In this document: positions 1-11,800 of the stretch, one piece after another
How the letters are laid out: each line of letters starts with the position of its first letter
How positions within the stretch are numbered: position 1 is the stretch's first letter
From: Isoetes taiwanensis
Lineage: Eukaryota > Streptophyta > Lycopodiopsida > Isoetales > Isoetaceae
Assembly: GCA_021234155.1 (NCBI GenBank)
Contig: JAJEKV010000039.1
Coordinates: forward strand, 9,191,077 to 9,255,076
Length of the DNA stretch: 64,000 bases
Direction: 5' to 3'
The notes under the pieces: generated by a model
Database searches by the model: none
What the model saw: only the letters and a program-made list of their open reading frames with translations
Told to the model about the DNA's origin: nothing
Made by a program: the position numbers and the translations under genes

Positions 1-980
1 CCCGGCTTACAACAAACATGCAATGCCATCTTGATGCCTTGGACATATTTTGCCAAAGCGAATCACACGCGCATCAACTTGATTAAGACCAAGGTGGTCC
101 TCATATCATCCGCAAGACGCCAAACCAAGGGCTCCAACCCTCATTTATCGCGCCAAAATGTCGTGGAGTTCTCATCTACCATGAACTGGGACAATTCCAT
201 CCGATTATGAGCCATGACAAGTTGGAAGACACTCTCCTAATGCAAAACAATAGCTACAAGGTGTAGTATATAGTTAGCCCACCGGGCCGCATCTTATTCA
301 AGGTATTAGTGGAAACTGCTTTTGTATGGGGTCAAGGTCGGGGCGGTGGTTTCCTCCACTTGGAATGACTTGGAGCGTGTGCAAAAATTTTTTGGCATGT
401 GCCCGGGGGTAAAGTCCACGGTTCCATACCAAATACTATTGCATGAAACATGCTTCTTGCCTCTTCAAAGGGGCCCTTGACCACATCATCTACTTCCGTA
501 AGGTGGTCGTAAGATGGATGATCCTTGCCTCCCCTAACCTCGCTTAGACATGGCAATGGGACCTCACCGCCTAAAGGTCTCCACGACAGAAAAGAGAGCT
601 CGGTTGGTTACAGATGGAATGTGCAGGGAGAACAGGTGCATCCGAGTGCAACCGAGGCGCATCGACCACGCTTTAGAGAGAACTTAATACATGCTTCTCA
701 AGAAGCTCGATGCCAAAGACCTTTGAACAGTCAAGATGGCACATTACCAACACTACATAAACCCCAAACCGAGCGGGGCCAAAACGCTACTCACTGCACA
801 AGACTCATTTACCCATGAGAAAGTGCATCCATTGCCCTTATCCTCAACATGCACACATTGCCTCCTAATTGAGACGTAGAGATAGATTAGGGAGCCACGC
901 CAGAGAGACTTTGTGAACGCCACAAGTTGGAGATGTGGAAGACTTAATGTCACACCCTTTAGAGTTGTCCGCATATGATG
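1..980 (+). pseudogene. Decayed LINE, C-terminal reverse transcriptase part
   Basis: This is a degraded copy of the LINE seen better preserved at 38,787-40,222. Translated fragments on the plus strand match it in order: RINLIKTKVVLI near 68-105 (RVNLQKTKLLVV in the better copy), LLMQNNSYKV near 235-265, LERVQKFFG and STVPYQILLHET near 370-450, MAHYQHYINPK near 735, and the final His/Cys-rich tail near 930-970. Frames change many times and stops are frequent, so it encodes nothing. The left part continues beyond the window. It is a separate insertion from the LINE end at 2,234, because both contain the same C-terminal stretch. Seen: the fragment order. Inferred: the common family. Confidence 0.65.
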
Positions 981-2233
981 AAATTCGATGCTATGCTATG
1001 GTCATGGATCGTCGGGGATCATTTCGATACGTTGGGCACTCGCCCGATATGTGTATATATTTTTCTCCCTCATGATAGATGTCTCAGATAGTTTGACAAC
1101 ACTCTTATTCATGTCATGGTTTTTCTTCAAAACCATTTGGGGCGGGGGTTTTTTAACCGGAATAATAGTAACACGCTTGTCGGCCTCCTTTTTGGGTCCC
1201 ATAGCCCCACTGCGGATGATAAAACTCTATTCTATTTATATTCTATTCTCTTTTTTATTTCTTTTACGTGAGCATCCGAAAGTACTATTGTTGCACAATA
1301 CTTTGTGTTTTCATCCTATCATCATAGCTTCGAAGTCCAAATACCTTGCATTACATTTAACTTTACCGTTTCAGTCTCTAACTTTCCTTCAAGTTATATG
1401 CAACCATTTCAAAGAAACCAAAGTGTCGCCGATGTTGTAGCACCATCCTAACAAACTCGTGTGTCTTTTTTACTTGATAATTAATGAGTAAACCATATCT
1501 TGATTTAGGACAAAGTCACAAGACAACTTAACAAGATATCTAACTATACTCGCGCTATAAAATCCCGAAGCATTCTTCCTTATGTGCCACAAGATTATTG
1601 CTTTTCAACCAAATACCATCATACATGTATATTATATCCACCAATCTATTCTTTTGCCTCTGTACTTTTATCTGCATCATACCTTGTTATCTTCACTCTA
1701 GCCTTCTAAATAACATGGCCTCTCTCTACACAAATTTTAAAATGCCTATAATTCCTATAGTCTCTTTAATTCTTGCCATCCTACCTTTGAACTTTATTAC
1801 TGATTATCATCAACTCTCATCATCAAGGTGCCAATTAAATCGACCTAGTAAGACAACATACAAATACTTGGGCAACAAACTCAAGATCGTGAACACCAAG
1901 TTAATACTTTTCTATCCTGAATTAAAATTCGAGTATAGCACTTCTCATTGTTACAAGATTCCCTTCCACTATAACTTAGGTGTGACAATATATACACACA
2001 TTCCAATCATGTATCCATTTAAAGCTGCAATAGCTGCTTACTAGGGCTACTATAACCCAAGTCCATCGCTATTCTAATCAACGTTTCACAAAATAGAAGA
2101 TTTTTTTTTTTTTTACTATACATCCACAATGGCTCACATAATCTTCCAAATTTCCATTATTTAATTGTCTCATATCATTCTCTATGCATCCAATCCTTGA
2201 ACAAATTAAAAATCACTTCTTATAACCTTGACA
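981..2233. other. Region without recognisable gene
   Basis: AT-rich sequence with only short open stretches (for example 988-1440 and 1598-2044 on the plus strand), which are hydrophobic, low in complexity and resemble nothing I recognise. A poly-T run lies at about 2,101-2,114. Probably decayed repeat DNA between two LINE fragments. Confidence 0.5.
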
Positions 2234-2693
2234 AACATGGAATCCATACTCTGCTAAGATGTCCTGCTTTTGAGATGGTCAGGAATCGTTATTTGACTTT
2301 AGCATTCCATTCCACGCCCAGAACTTCTCAGAGCCCCATATGTGCATGACTTGGCATTATACATACTTGAGGTTCTAGATGAGCGTCTTCAATTATTGGA
2401 CCCTCTCAGACACCATGGTCTACTTATTGTTTTTTCCTGCTTATCTAACATCATCATTACTGCAAAGGGTTTTCCCTCGAAAACCTTTCGAGGCAGGGGC
2501 TTCTAAATCTAGTAGTAATGGTTGGCCTCTTGGCCTTCGTGGACGTTAAAAAAACTATTCTATTCTATTCTATTCTATTCTATTCTATTCTATTCTATTC
2601 TATTCTATTCTATTCTATTCTATTCTATTCTATTCTATTCTATTCTATTCTATTTTATTTTATTTTATTTTATTCTACTATTCTATTCTATTC
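2234..2693 (+). mobile_element. 5'-truncated LINE 3' end with TATTC tail
   Basis: The segment aligns base for base, with scattered changes, to the 3' end of the LINE at 38,787-40,222. It begins in the C-terminal His/Cys motif (HTLLRCPAFEMVRNR), runs through the 3' untranslated region with the block GTGGACGTTAAAAAAAC, and ends in a TATTC pentanucleotide array. Just before the end there is a perfect 8-bp hairpin, CCTCGAAA-ACC-TTTCGAGG, at about 2,476-2,494. Heavy 5' truncation is normal for LINEs. The tail is a microsatellite and not poly-A, which is unusual for plant L1 elements. Confidence 0.75.
2556..2693 (+). repeat. TATTC pentanucleotide array (LINE tail)
   Basis: Nineteen uninterrupted TATTC units from 2,556 to 2,650 are followed by four TATTT units and several more TATTC-like units. 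The array starts directly after the LINE 3' sequence, so it is the tail of that element that has since expanded, and not an independent microsatellite. Confidence 0.9.
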
Positions 2694-3444
2694 TTATAAA
2701 TCCTCCCAATAGGTTGATGTTGAAGGAATTGTGACATTCCCTTCTATGTCAATACTATTTCCCTTTTCATTAAAACAACCATCCTGCCTCTTTCGTGGTA
2801 ATATCAAATGATATCCAAGTATACCCTTAGATTAAAGCTTGTGTCTTAACTATACTATCGTATCTTAATTTAAGCATAACCTATCTGAAATCATCTCAAC
2901 ATGTGCATGGGGTGCATGCTTATCTCATACCGTGAGCATGCCAATGCTTACCTAGAAGTAATTAAATCTTGGCTTCTAGAAACTTATTCTATTCCTACTT
3001 GTAATGAAAGTACAAACAAGCCATCTCAAGATCACAAGAATTCGCCCATTGTCCACACAAAGACCTCTCCTTTGCAACTTGCACACCTGGTGCATGATCT
3101 ACTTTGTTCACATGACCACCACTAGACCATCTATTAATTATAGAATATTGTAGCAGCTATAAAATACCATACCTTCACCATTACCATGGGCTCATTGTTA
3201 ATGCTCCGCGATAAAATTGTCCATCTTAGCATCTCATCATTTCTATGCAACCGCATTATGATAGTTCTTCCACCTTGCATAACATAGAATAACAACCAAA
3301 CTAAGATGCTATACCACTAACTTCATATACCTTCATTACTCCTCCATTTGAGACCATCACTCAGATTTTCCTAAGGAATATCATTATCATCATACATCCC
3401 CAACTTGAATCTGTAACCCAATTAATACCCAATGATTCAAACTT
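2694..3444. other. Region without recognisable gene
   Basis: No coding sequence recognised. The right end borders a minus-strand primer binding site, so part of it may be the internal region of a non-coding LTR element that lies on the minus strand. Confidence 0.4.
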
Positions 3445-3456
3445 GCTCTGATACCA
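3445..3456 (-). other. Primer binding site of minus-strand LTR element
   Basis: The plus strand reads GCTCTGATACCA, which on the minus strand is TGGTATCAGAGC, the standard plant primer binding site complementary to the initiator methionine tRNA. It lies two bases from the edge of the long LTR at 3,459, as expected for a 5' LTR on the minus strand. Confidence 0.75.
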
Positions 3457-3974
3457 ACTGTAACGGGCCTGCCGGGTAACCCTCCATGTAACCTGAGATC
3501 CCATTAAGACTTGCGTGAATACTGTCGTGTTGGTATGCATGAATTGATAATGCAATGCAAAAGCATTTTTCAACTGAAACTCAAGGTAAAGACTTGAATC
3601 TTTAATCTCAACCGTAACAAATAAACATGCATGTGCACTACTCTCAAAGAGTATAATATCATACCATATACAATGAAGATGTGTCATACTCTAAGAATCC
3701 ATAATATCAAGTTTATTAAGTAACCACCAGGCCTTGCAAAAGGCTCACAAAGATCTCAGGTGCTTAACTCCATTCAAGCTCTCAACTGCACAATGATCCT
3801 TCATGCCTCATTTCTATTTGTTTACACCATGAACACGTGGGGTTAGTCATAAAGACTAAGTGGGGGGTTGAGGCATTTAGAAAATGATGGCATAAACAAC
3901 AAGAAATATATATATGAGGTAACAATCACAAGAATCATTTTTAGATTAGATGCCTACCTGAATCCCTCTATGCA

Positions 3975-4114
3975 TGTAACGTTCCTAACTGACATGCCCT
4001 TAACTTGCAAAATCGTCTAGATGTTTATGAGTAGTCGCTTCTACCCATTTATGTCTGTGTCTCGGGAATGCGACACCAAGATCCACTCGAACGGTCTCCC
4101 ATGGGTCCGTTACA
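3975..4114 (-). repeat. TRIM 3' LTR
   Basis: Terminal repeat TGTAACG...CCGTTACA, about 80 percent similar to the partner at 4,394-4,537. Confidence 0.75.
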
Positions 4115-4280
4115 ATCTCTCCCACTATAACTATGCTCGTCCTCGAGCATCACAATACCATAGTATGAGTAGTTGCTTCTACCCATTTATGTCTGTGTCT
4201 CGGGAATGCGACACCAAGATCCACTCGAACGGTCTCTCCCACTAGAACTATGCTCGCCCCTCGAGCATCATAATACCATA
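4035..4280 (+). repeat. Internal duplication in the TRIM
   Basis: About 110-135 bp that spans the end of the left LTR and the start of the internal region (from GAGTAGTCGCTTCTACCC through CTCGAGCATCA) is repeated once more immediately to the right, starting near 4,168, without the LTR end itself. It is a partial tandem duplication inside the element. Confidence 0.6.
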
Positions 4281-4393
4281 AACCACGCCATCCCGTGGTG
4301 CCCAAGACCAAGTCATGGCCTCACCGTTCAACAAAAGATCGGATCATACTTGCCCCTATAGAGACTCGAACTCGAGCCCTGCTCTGATAACAA

Positions 4394-4537
4394 TGTAAAG
4401 TTCCTAGCGACATGCCCTTAACCAACTGGACAAAACCGTCTAGACGTTTATGAATAGTCGCTTCTACCCATTTATGCCGGTGTCTCGAGAACACGACACC
4501 CAGATCCACTCGAGCGGTCTTTCATGGATTTGTTACA
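4394..4537 (-). repeat. TRIM 5' LTR
   Basis: Terminal repeat TGTAAAG...TTGTTACA next to the primer binding site at 4,381-4,392. The partner is at 3,975-4,114. Confidence 0.75.
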
Positions 4538-7321
4538 ATGCTAGAAACTAACAATACAATGTTAATACATAACATGAACCATGATAATTAAAACCCTCAT
4601 TATGAAAAATACATAGACATTATCAAGTCATCCAAATACATTATAAATGCACATACCGTAACTTTGCAATAACTATAAGATACCCATAAGACCATGAGAA
4701 ACCATGAAATAACTGTTAGATATCCATAAGTATGCAATGCAACTTCGGTTCTATACAGGCCACTTGGGAGATCAGGCCCTACAACAAATATGGGGTGGTA
4801 ATCCTCATGTGTACACACCTCCCAGAGCTGCGCCCAAAGATTAGAGGACCACTTCCAAGCCATGTAGCAACAACAAAGCACTCACCGGGTGACAATGTCC
4901 GATGTCAAGAACAAGAACAACCGCGAGTCCAAGCCACTGCAAATGGGCTGCGGGCCCAAAGAATATGCACTCTTACATCAACCAAGAACTTAGCACATGT
5001 CTCACATGTCAGAATTTAGACCACATTCACCATCATGATTCAAGAATCCAAAGTCACATCTCGCATGCATTTTCTCATGCATATATACCAAAGACAACAT
5101 ATAACAATGCCAACACTTGCAATAATATCATAGAGATCCAATCACATTCAGGTGCTACCATATCATGATGTCTAATCAACAAAAACATGCTGACATAATG
5201 CAATTGTGACATATAACCATGGTTTCCAAGCATTTAGTATGTCTAGATACATTATACAAGAGCACATAAAAGGTCTAGCATTTCCCCCATAATCATTCCC
5301 TCTATAAGGAACACAATGTCTTATAGGGAATGCAATGCCACATGGCTACAATGCCCTTACAGTCATTCTCCCATAAGGAACACACCTCAGTTGGATAATT
5401 TATTCATTAATCCCATTAAGTATTCTAATGTTCCGTTCTATAGAGATACCCATTTCTTAGCTTATGTATTGATTCTTATTACCCCCCTTGGGCTCCATGT
5501 CATGACCATGCCCAGAAGCCCCCGTAAGCTTCTTAGGCTCTCCTTCTCAAGGAGAATTGGCATTTGTGCGGTTAATATACAAGACAATTTCCTTCGTTAT
5601 ATTATTGTGCCTTCTTAAGAATAAATTCCATTCCTTCCATAATGGATTTATTTAGTTCTTACATGCCTCAATATCATAGCTAAAAACTTCCACATTCTTC
5701 ATGAGGCCAGCTCTAGCCTAATATGCCTTGATCCTCAAATGTCTCAACATTTGGATCATGATAAGTCGTCATGTTTCTCACCCTTTCATCCAGATCACAT
5801 CTTAGTCTCAAAGTAATAATTCTTTATTAGCTAAATTACTATGCCATTTAACTTGCTCAATATCTCCTTAGCTTTAACTCATTAATTTAGCGTAGGCGGA
5901 TCACAACTTTTGAGTTCCCATAAACTCATTATCCTTTCCGGACCAATGGCAAGGATCAAACTATCGAACTAGGTGTTTCTTTGAGGTAGCTCCAAAGGGA
6001 CATTCATTGTTATTGAATACTCATGGTTTCCAACCCTCGTTTACTCTTTAATAACTAATTATAAGTTCTTTACAACTTCAAGTCTTCTTCAATAATTATT
6101 CCCTCAATCTCGTCTCACAAGAACCTTTACTATGCACAAGGCCACTGCCTCAATAATCCCTTCTATTGTTATCTTAGCTACTCCTCGTCAATTCCATTCC
6201 GACCCTTCTAGGCATGATTCGCCATCTCGGCCAATTTTGACAACCTTCGGTTGATTCAAACCCCAAACCCAACCGGGCCTAGCCGACCTTCGCCATACTC
6301 TTGAGGATTATCCATTCTTGATCCCATTCTATCTCTTGGTTCCTTTTTCAACTTGAATCTTCTAATAGATAGAATCGACCTGCTCTCTACATGCAAATCT
6401 ATTTCTTAGGATCGTTGTAAAATTTTGGACGTTCTCAAGATCTGCACCGACGATCCACAATAATTTGCAATCAATTCATCTGCCACCAGATACTTGCATG
6501 GCTTAGTTCATGCACAGAGTATAGCTCTTATTAATGCATCCAAGCTTTACAAACCTATATTTGCATCCAAGTCCAGTGTATCTGGTAAGATAGAAGTATC
6601 AAGATGTTTGTGTCATGAGTCGTAGGTAGGTACACATGCCGTGTGGGTTCTCGGCCTCCGGGTAAGGGGAGTACCCCTAGTATCGCTCGTTTACTCTGTA
6701 TTAATATTAAATATTTCAAAAAAAGAAAGAAAGATAGAATCAATTTAATCCTTATATAAATTTCACAATCAATCCATGTATTTTCATATAATCACAAAAT
6801 ATTTAGTACTAATCTAGATCCACAAAAGCATCCCCTGGTGTAGGTTTGAAACCATCCACCAGAATTCTTTTCAAATATGGGTCCTTTGAGATACTTGTGC
6901 CTCACTAAAAAAAAAAAAAAGACCAACTTCTAGCCCAAGAACCAATATGTAGAAGAAGTTACAAGCGCAAATAATTTTGACCCATCATTACTATTTCGGT
7001 CATAACTCGCCAGATAGATAAATTTCTAGCTTGATCGGACCTTAATCGAAAAAGCCGATTCGGAATTCCAAAGAAAGCAAGAATTACCGTGATCGGATCT
7101 CTACGCCGATATGATGTTTCAAACGTCGACCAATAAACCGCCTAAATTGCTCATTTTGCCTCCTTCCAGAATCCTCGACTGATGCCCTTTGCTTTTATCC
7201 CATGAACTTTGTACTTCTCATGTATAGTATGTATTTCCCATGTAATGACCATTTGGAATAATCTAATTATCATCAGTACGAAATGTAAATTACATGCATG
7301 CTAATGGGCAAGCTCGTTACA

Positions 7322-8379
7322 TGTTTTGAACCAAGTGTGCATGTCATTTTTGGGACACCATTATATTGTTAAGAAGGGAGTGGAAATGACCGACAACAAA
7401 AAAGGAAGGGACTGACATTTGAACGAGTTTCTAAAAACATTTATGGAGGTATGTGAGATTAATATGCGAAACTACAACATAGTCCCATCCGTTTGAAAAC
7501 TCTAGCTTTGCAGATCCATGTGTAAAGAGGGATAAAAAGAGAGAAGGAAGGATTATTTTATTATCACTACTAGACTAGAAAATAATTCATTAGAATTCAA
7601 AGAATCAATTCGACGAAAAAAAATTATTTGGTTAATAATGGTGACAGCACAGATAGCGAGGACAAAATTGAGATCAGACAACGCAATTTAAGGAGCATCC
7701 GAGTATCAAGTACAGAAAAAGCAACATTGAGACAATGGAGGAAAATCTTTTGAATTCGTCATTAAATGTTAATTGAGAGGCATCTTCATGCAAGCTAAGA
7801 CATGTAAGTCAACTTTGAGATTCGAATAAATTGAGTAGTTAAAAGTTGGTGAGTTGCTTGTATTGAACACTTAACATACATCAACATCAAGTCAATACTG
7901 TTAGCCATAACAATCATGGAACAAAAGTGAGAACTGAGACGACCCCACAACTACTGAACCACGAATTTTCCCATCTGAGCATGGAAGAATCAAACACCAA
8001 TGGGAAAAGTGGGCACAAAGATGCTTGTTTCGTTCACGCTCCACCTCTGTGGCTAACAGTGTGGTCTTCGGCGCATCTCCAGCCCCGCCGTAGCCGCCAC
8101 GAATTGGCCCAGGATTACGTTCAAAGTCATGCTCTCCTAGAACAAGAAGAATTAGAACATGTCAAGCCACATGGGCGGTGGGTTTCATTGAAACAAAATG
8201 AAAGCCCACCCGCTTAAGAAAAAACATAACATAAGAAAAGCATGGAAAAAAACAAAGCACCTTCGACGGTTTTGATACTTCCACGTAGATATCAGAGTAC
8301 CGTTAGAATTTGGCATTCCACGTAGGAGAAAAGGATTCTCTTACTGCCTATCGGATGTGGACACGTCAGCAGTAACGCG
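7322..8379. other. Upstream region of the guanylate kinase gene
   Basis: No coding sequence recognised. The last part, near 8,350-8,400, has ACGTCA and ACACGTC motifs of the kind bound by plant bZIP factors, and should contain the promoter of the following gene. I do not see a convincing TATA box. Confidence 0.35.
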
Positions 8380-8488
8380 CGAAACCCAACACGTCGGATT
8401 GAGGTCATTTCTGTCGCCGTTTTGGAGGGAGGAAAGGAAAAGGGTAGCAGGCCTTTGCCTCATTTGGCTTGCTTTCCCTATAAGATCT
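8380..8488 (+). other. Probable 5' leader exon of the guanylate kinase gene
   Basis: A strong donor (AGATCT/GTAAGTT) at 8,489 and an acceptor (TTTTTCAG) ending at 8,836 define a 348-bp leader intron. The exon start is not visible; 8,380 is a guess from the base composition. Introns in 5' leaders are common in plant housekeeping genes. Confidence 0.5.
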
Positions 8489-8847
8489 GTAAGTTCTTCC
8501 TTTGATCCTTGCAGTTTTTCTCCTTCTCGACGTTTTCTGAATATCTTGCTTTCATGAGATCTAAAACTAGTAGTTTTAATTTCATTAACTTCGATCACAC
8601 TCTGCTCGTGTTTTCTGTGAGAACAATTTGAACTTTTTGTGTTTTCTTCTCTGCATTAGTTCATGTTGCATTCACAAATGATCAAAAACTTTATGTTGTA
8701 ACAACCCACTTAATAATGATGTCTAATACATGCTCGAAACTGCTATACGCTTTAAGCTTTACAGTTTATTAATTGATATCTTACATGGTAGATCAGATCT
8801 GTGCCTATGACATCATTGGTTTCATATGTTTTTCAGGTTAGCTGGGT

Positions 8848-11800
8848 ATGAACTGTGGTTGCTGTCTAGTTGGAATGGGTAAACGTCTTCCAATGCTTGC
8901 TGATCATACATTGATTAATATCAAAAGTCCTACTGCAGATTCTTGCAAGGTATCTAAGGCTTTTATGCACAAAGTAACCAATATAAATTCAGTTCAAAGA
9001 TGTTTAAACCATTTCTTGATTGGTGTTTATATGTTGTAACATATCTGTTCAGTATGTGAAACAAGTTCTGTTACCTTGTTTTCTTATAGATCCACATCAG
9101 TGCAGGGGTAACAAAAGTGATGGGAATCAAACAAATTCTGTGCAGTTTTGACCTTTTTTCGTGTTTTTTTAAATAAGGTATATGCAGTTGGAGCTGAAGG
9201 TGGGAACCATGCTGGATTGGTTATATACATTTTCGACACTGTAAATAATCAGTGGAATCCAGTATCTGTTTCTTATGAGAATGAGATTGTTGAGAAGGCT
9301 GTTAAGACAAGAAGACAAGGACATGCATCCGTAGGTAGGCCCAGTATCAGCTGTTAGGGAATTAAATGCTTTACTGTTGGTGTGATAATTGCCCATATAT
9401 ACAGGAGTAGGGACATCAATTTACATCTTTGGCGGACGCCTTAAACATTCTGTGGTGGTAAGGTTTAAGTGTCTGGTAATTAAATTATGCGTGCATAAAT
9501 TTTACCAAAACAGTCCGAGACGTGAAAAGAAAACAATAAAGTTCATGTAAGGTGAATCGAAAAACCATTCAAGGAAACTAAGTCCGGAATGCAATCAGGT
9601 TTTCAAGTGAACAACAAGATTACTTCAGAGCATTCTCAGATGGATGTTTTGGCAAATAAGTGAAATTTGATTGAAAAAGAGTCTGGTTGCTCTTGCCCTT
9701 ATTGGCATCTGCGTGTATAGGATCACATCCTCAAATTCAACACGTTGGAGACCCAATGGTCATTTGTAAAAGGAGGCGACTTCCCTACAATTTCTTCCCA
9801 TACTGCAACTGCTTTGGGCAATAAAATTGTAAGCTTTTTTGCCTAAGAATTAACAATATTTAGTCTTTCATTGCTTTGGTTGTAATATGTTCTTCTATGC
9901 AGTTCCTGTTTGGTGGCTGTGGGGAACATAGGCTGGTTAATGATGTGCATATATTCAATACAGTCACAAAAAGTTGGTTAGTATCCACAATATTGTGTAT
10001 TTGAGGTTTACATTTTGAATAGTATTGGAATGTTCAAGTCATCTATGTGTAGGTCTACACCGAAAGTGGTAGGCACTGCTCCTTCGCCACGATGTGGACA
10101 TACAGCAGTTGCATTAGGGGAAGGCGGATTCTTGTCTATGGTGGCGCAGAAAGTGATAAAATTGAGAATGATGTCTGGCTGCTTGAGGTAAAGCAGTATT
10201 GTGATTGTTGAGTCATTGCCAATTCTTCCTTCTTCTCCCATTGTCTCCTTTGTTTTTTCTTTTAATATTAAGAAATGATGGCAGTGCAACTCTCAGTTAA
10301 GGTTATTTGGTGCAGAGGTGCGTGAAATGCATTGCAAATTAATGTTAGTTTTACAAGAGGAACCATATTTATTTGCCAAAGAATTCCTGACATCTGTCTG
10401 CGGCCCTCAAAATGTTGGGCATTTTGCTGTCTAACATAAGTTAATATAATTAGTGGCGATTTCTTGTCGTATTCCATTGAAGTCAAGCAATATAAAGTAG
10501 TATATATTGCTTTCTGCTGATTTTTGGCCCATCGTTTTTGTAGGTCAACACACCATTTGTACATGCTCAGAAAAAGTTTGTTGATGGTGAAGTTGTTAGA
10601 TATGGAGTCAAGGAAAGTTTAGTGACCCCCCAAAGCCTGTTGTCATTTGTGGTCCGTCAGGGGTTGGCAAAGGCACTTTGATAACAAGACTTATGGAAGA
10701 GTTTCCCAATGATTTTGGATTTTCGGTCAGTCACACAACTCGTTTGCCGAGGGTCAAAGAACTGGATGGTGTTCACTACCATTTCACAAATCATAGCACA
10801 ATGGAACTGGCAGTGAAAGAAGGAAAGTTTCTGGAAACTGCCGACGTGCATGGGAATATGTATGGGACAAGTATTTCAGCCGTTGAAGCTGTAAGCGACT
10901 CAGGAAAGGTAATTGTCTCTTTTTTCAACTTTTTTTTATTAATACACACAAGAATCTGACAATACTATAATAAGTAGTCAGCAAGTTGCAATGCTTTTCT
11001 AGTAATCAAAGTTGAGGTATTAAGCTGTCTGAGTTCTGCGAGCAGGGGTAGGTTCTCAGATTGTTGTTTTTGTGTGTGTGCACATTGCCACCTGCAATTG
11101 CGATGAGAAAAGTTCTACTTTCTGTTATTTAATCTCTTGTCTACAGCTTTAATGTTTTAACTTAGAAAACAGCCATTGAAATGCAGCGGTGCATATTAGA
11201 CATTGACGTACAAGGTGCAAAATCAGTACGGAAAAGCGCAATGGATGCATTATTTATCTTTATAAGGCCTCCGTCATTTGAAGAGCTTGAAAGGCTGGCT
11301 GCGTGGAAGGGTATAGTCTTTTCTTGTTAAGCTTATATGCTTGTGAGTACCCTTCTATTTTATCCAATTAACTTCTTTATGTTCTTTTTCATTTAGGGGC
11401 ACTGAGACTGAGGAACAGATAAAGAAGCGATTAAACAATGCAAAACAAGAGCTCGAATTTGGGCTGAACTCTTCTTTGTTTGACTATGTGCTGGTTAACG
11501 ACAATATTGAGACAGCATATGAGCAATTGAAGGTAAATTAAATAATCAGCAATACTTTAATAAGGGGATATAAGATATTAATTTACTGTGCAGGAATTGT
11601 TAGGTCTGAACATAACAGCAAGCCAGAATGGAGGGAGAAAACATTGTAAGGTCAAACTTGATACACTGCAGAACAAACTTGGTGAGCTTAATGCTTGATT
11701 GTGCAGGTATAATTGAGCCAGATGCAAGGGTGGGTCATTCTGCCTGTTTGCTTGGGAAGGAAATTGTTATCTTTGGTGGACAAACATCATCAGGACAATT

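Larger units (their letters stand above)
3975..4537 (-). mobile_element. TRIM (miniature LTR retroelement), minus strand
   Basis: Two related terminal repeats of 140 bp (3,975-4,114) and 144 bp (4,394-4,537) both begin TGTAA and end TTACA. Between them lie about 280 bp with no coding capacity. Next to the right-hand repeat the plus strand reads GCTCTGATAACA (4,381-4,392), a one-mismatch minus-strand methionine-tRNA primer binding site. Next to the left-hand repeat the minus strand has the purine-rich GTGGGAGAGAT, a polypurine tract. The flanks are ATGCA on the left and ATGCT on the right, a 5-bp target duplication with one change. Size, structure and lack of genes fit a terminal-repeat retrotransposon in miniature. 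It is moved only by proteins from other elements. Confidence 0.75.
3459..7321 (-). mobile_element. Long LTR, minus strand, with nested TRIM
   Basis: The unit starts TGTAACGGGCC at 3,459 and ends CTCGTTACA at 7,321, giving short inverted ends TGTAAC/GTTACA. The same family forms the solo LTR at 26,324-38,162: shared blocks include the left end (TGTRACGRGCCTGCC), the stretch near 3,840-3,870 with GGGGTTAGTC and ACTAAGTGGGG, the CCCATAAGGAA block near 5,370, and a block with GAGATATGATGCTTCAAA-like sequence near 7,110. After removing the nested TRIM the LTR is about 3.3 kb, long for a plant LTR. It has no open coding sequence. The primer binding site at 3,445 says it is the 5' LTR of an element whose internal part lies to the left; I see no gag or pol there, so the element may be non-autonomous. 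Confidence 0.6.

Noticed and set aside
1598-2044. A 148-residue plus-strand frame.
   Set aside because: Hydrophobic and low in complexity, no family resemblance, no splice or promoter context; probably chance in AT-rich DNA.
2518-2734. Plus-strand frames encoding repeats of ILFYS.
   Set aside because: They are translations of the TATTC array and not proteins.
4381-4392. Cassandra-type TRIM with a 5S rRNA sequence in its LTR.
   Set aside because: GGATCATAC occurs in the internal region, but the LTRs have no further 5S-like sequence.
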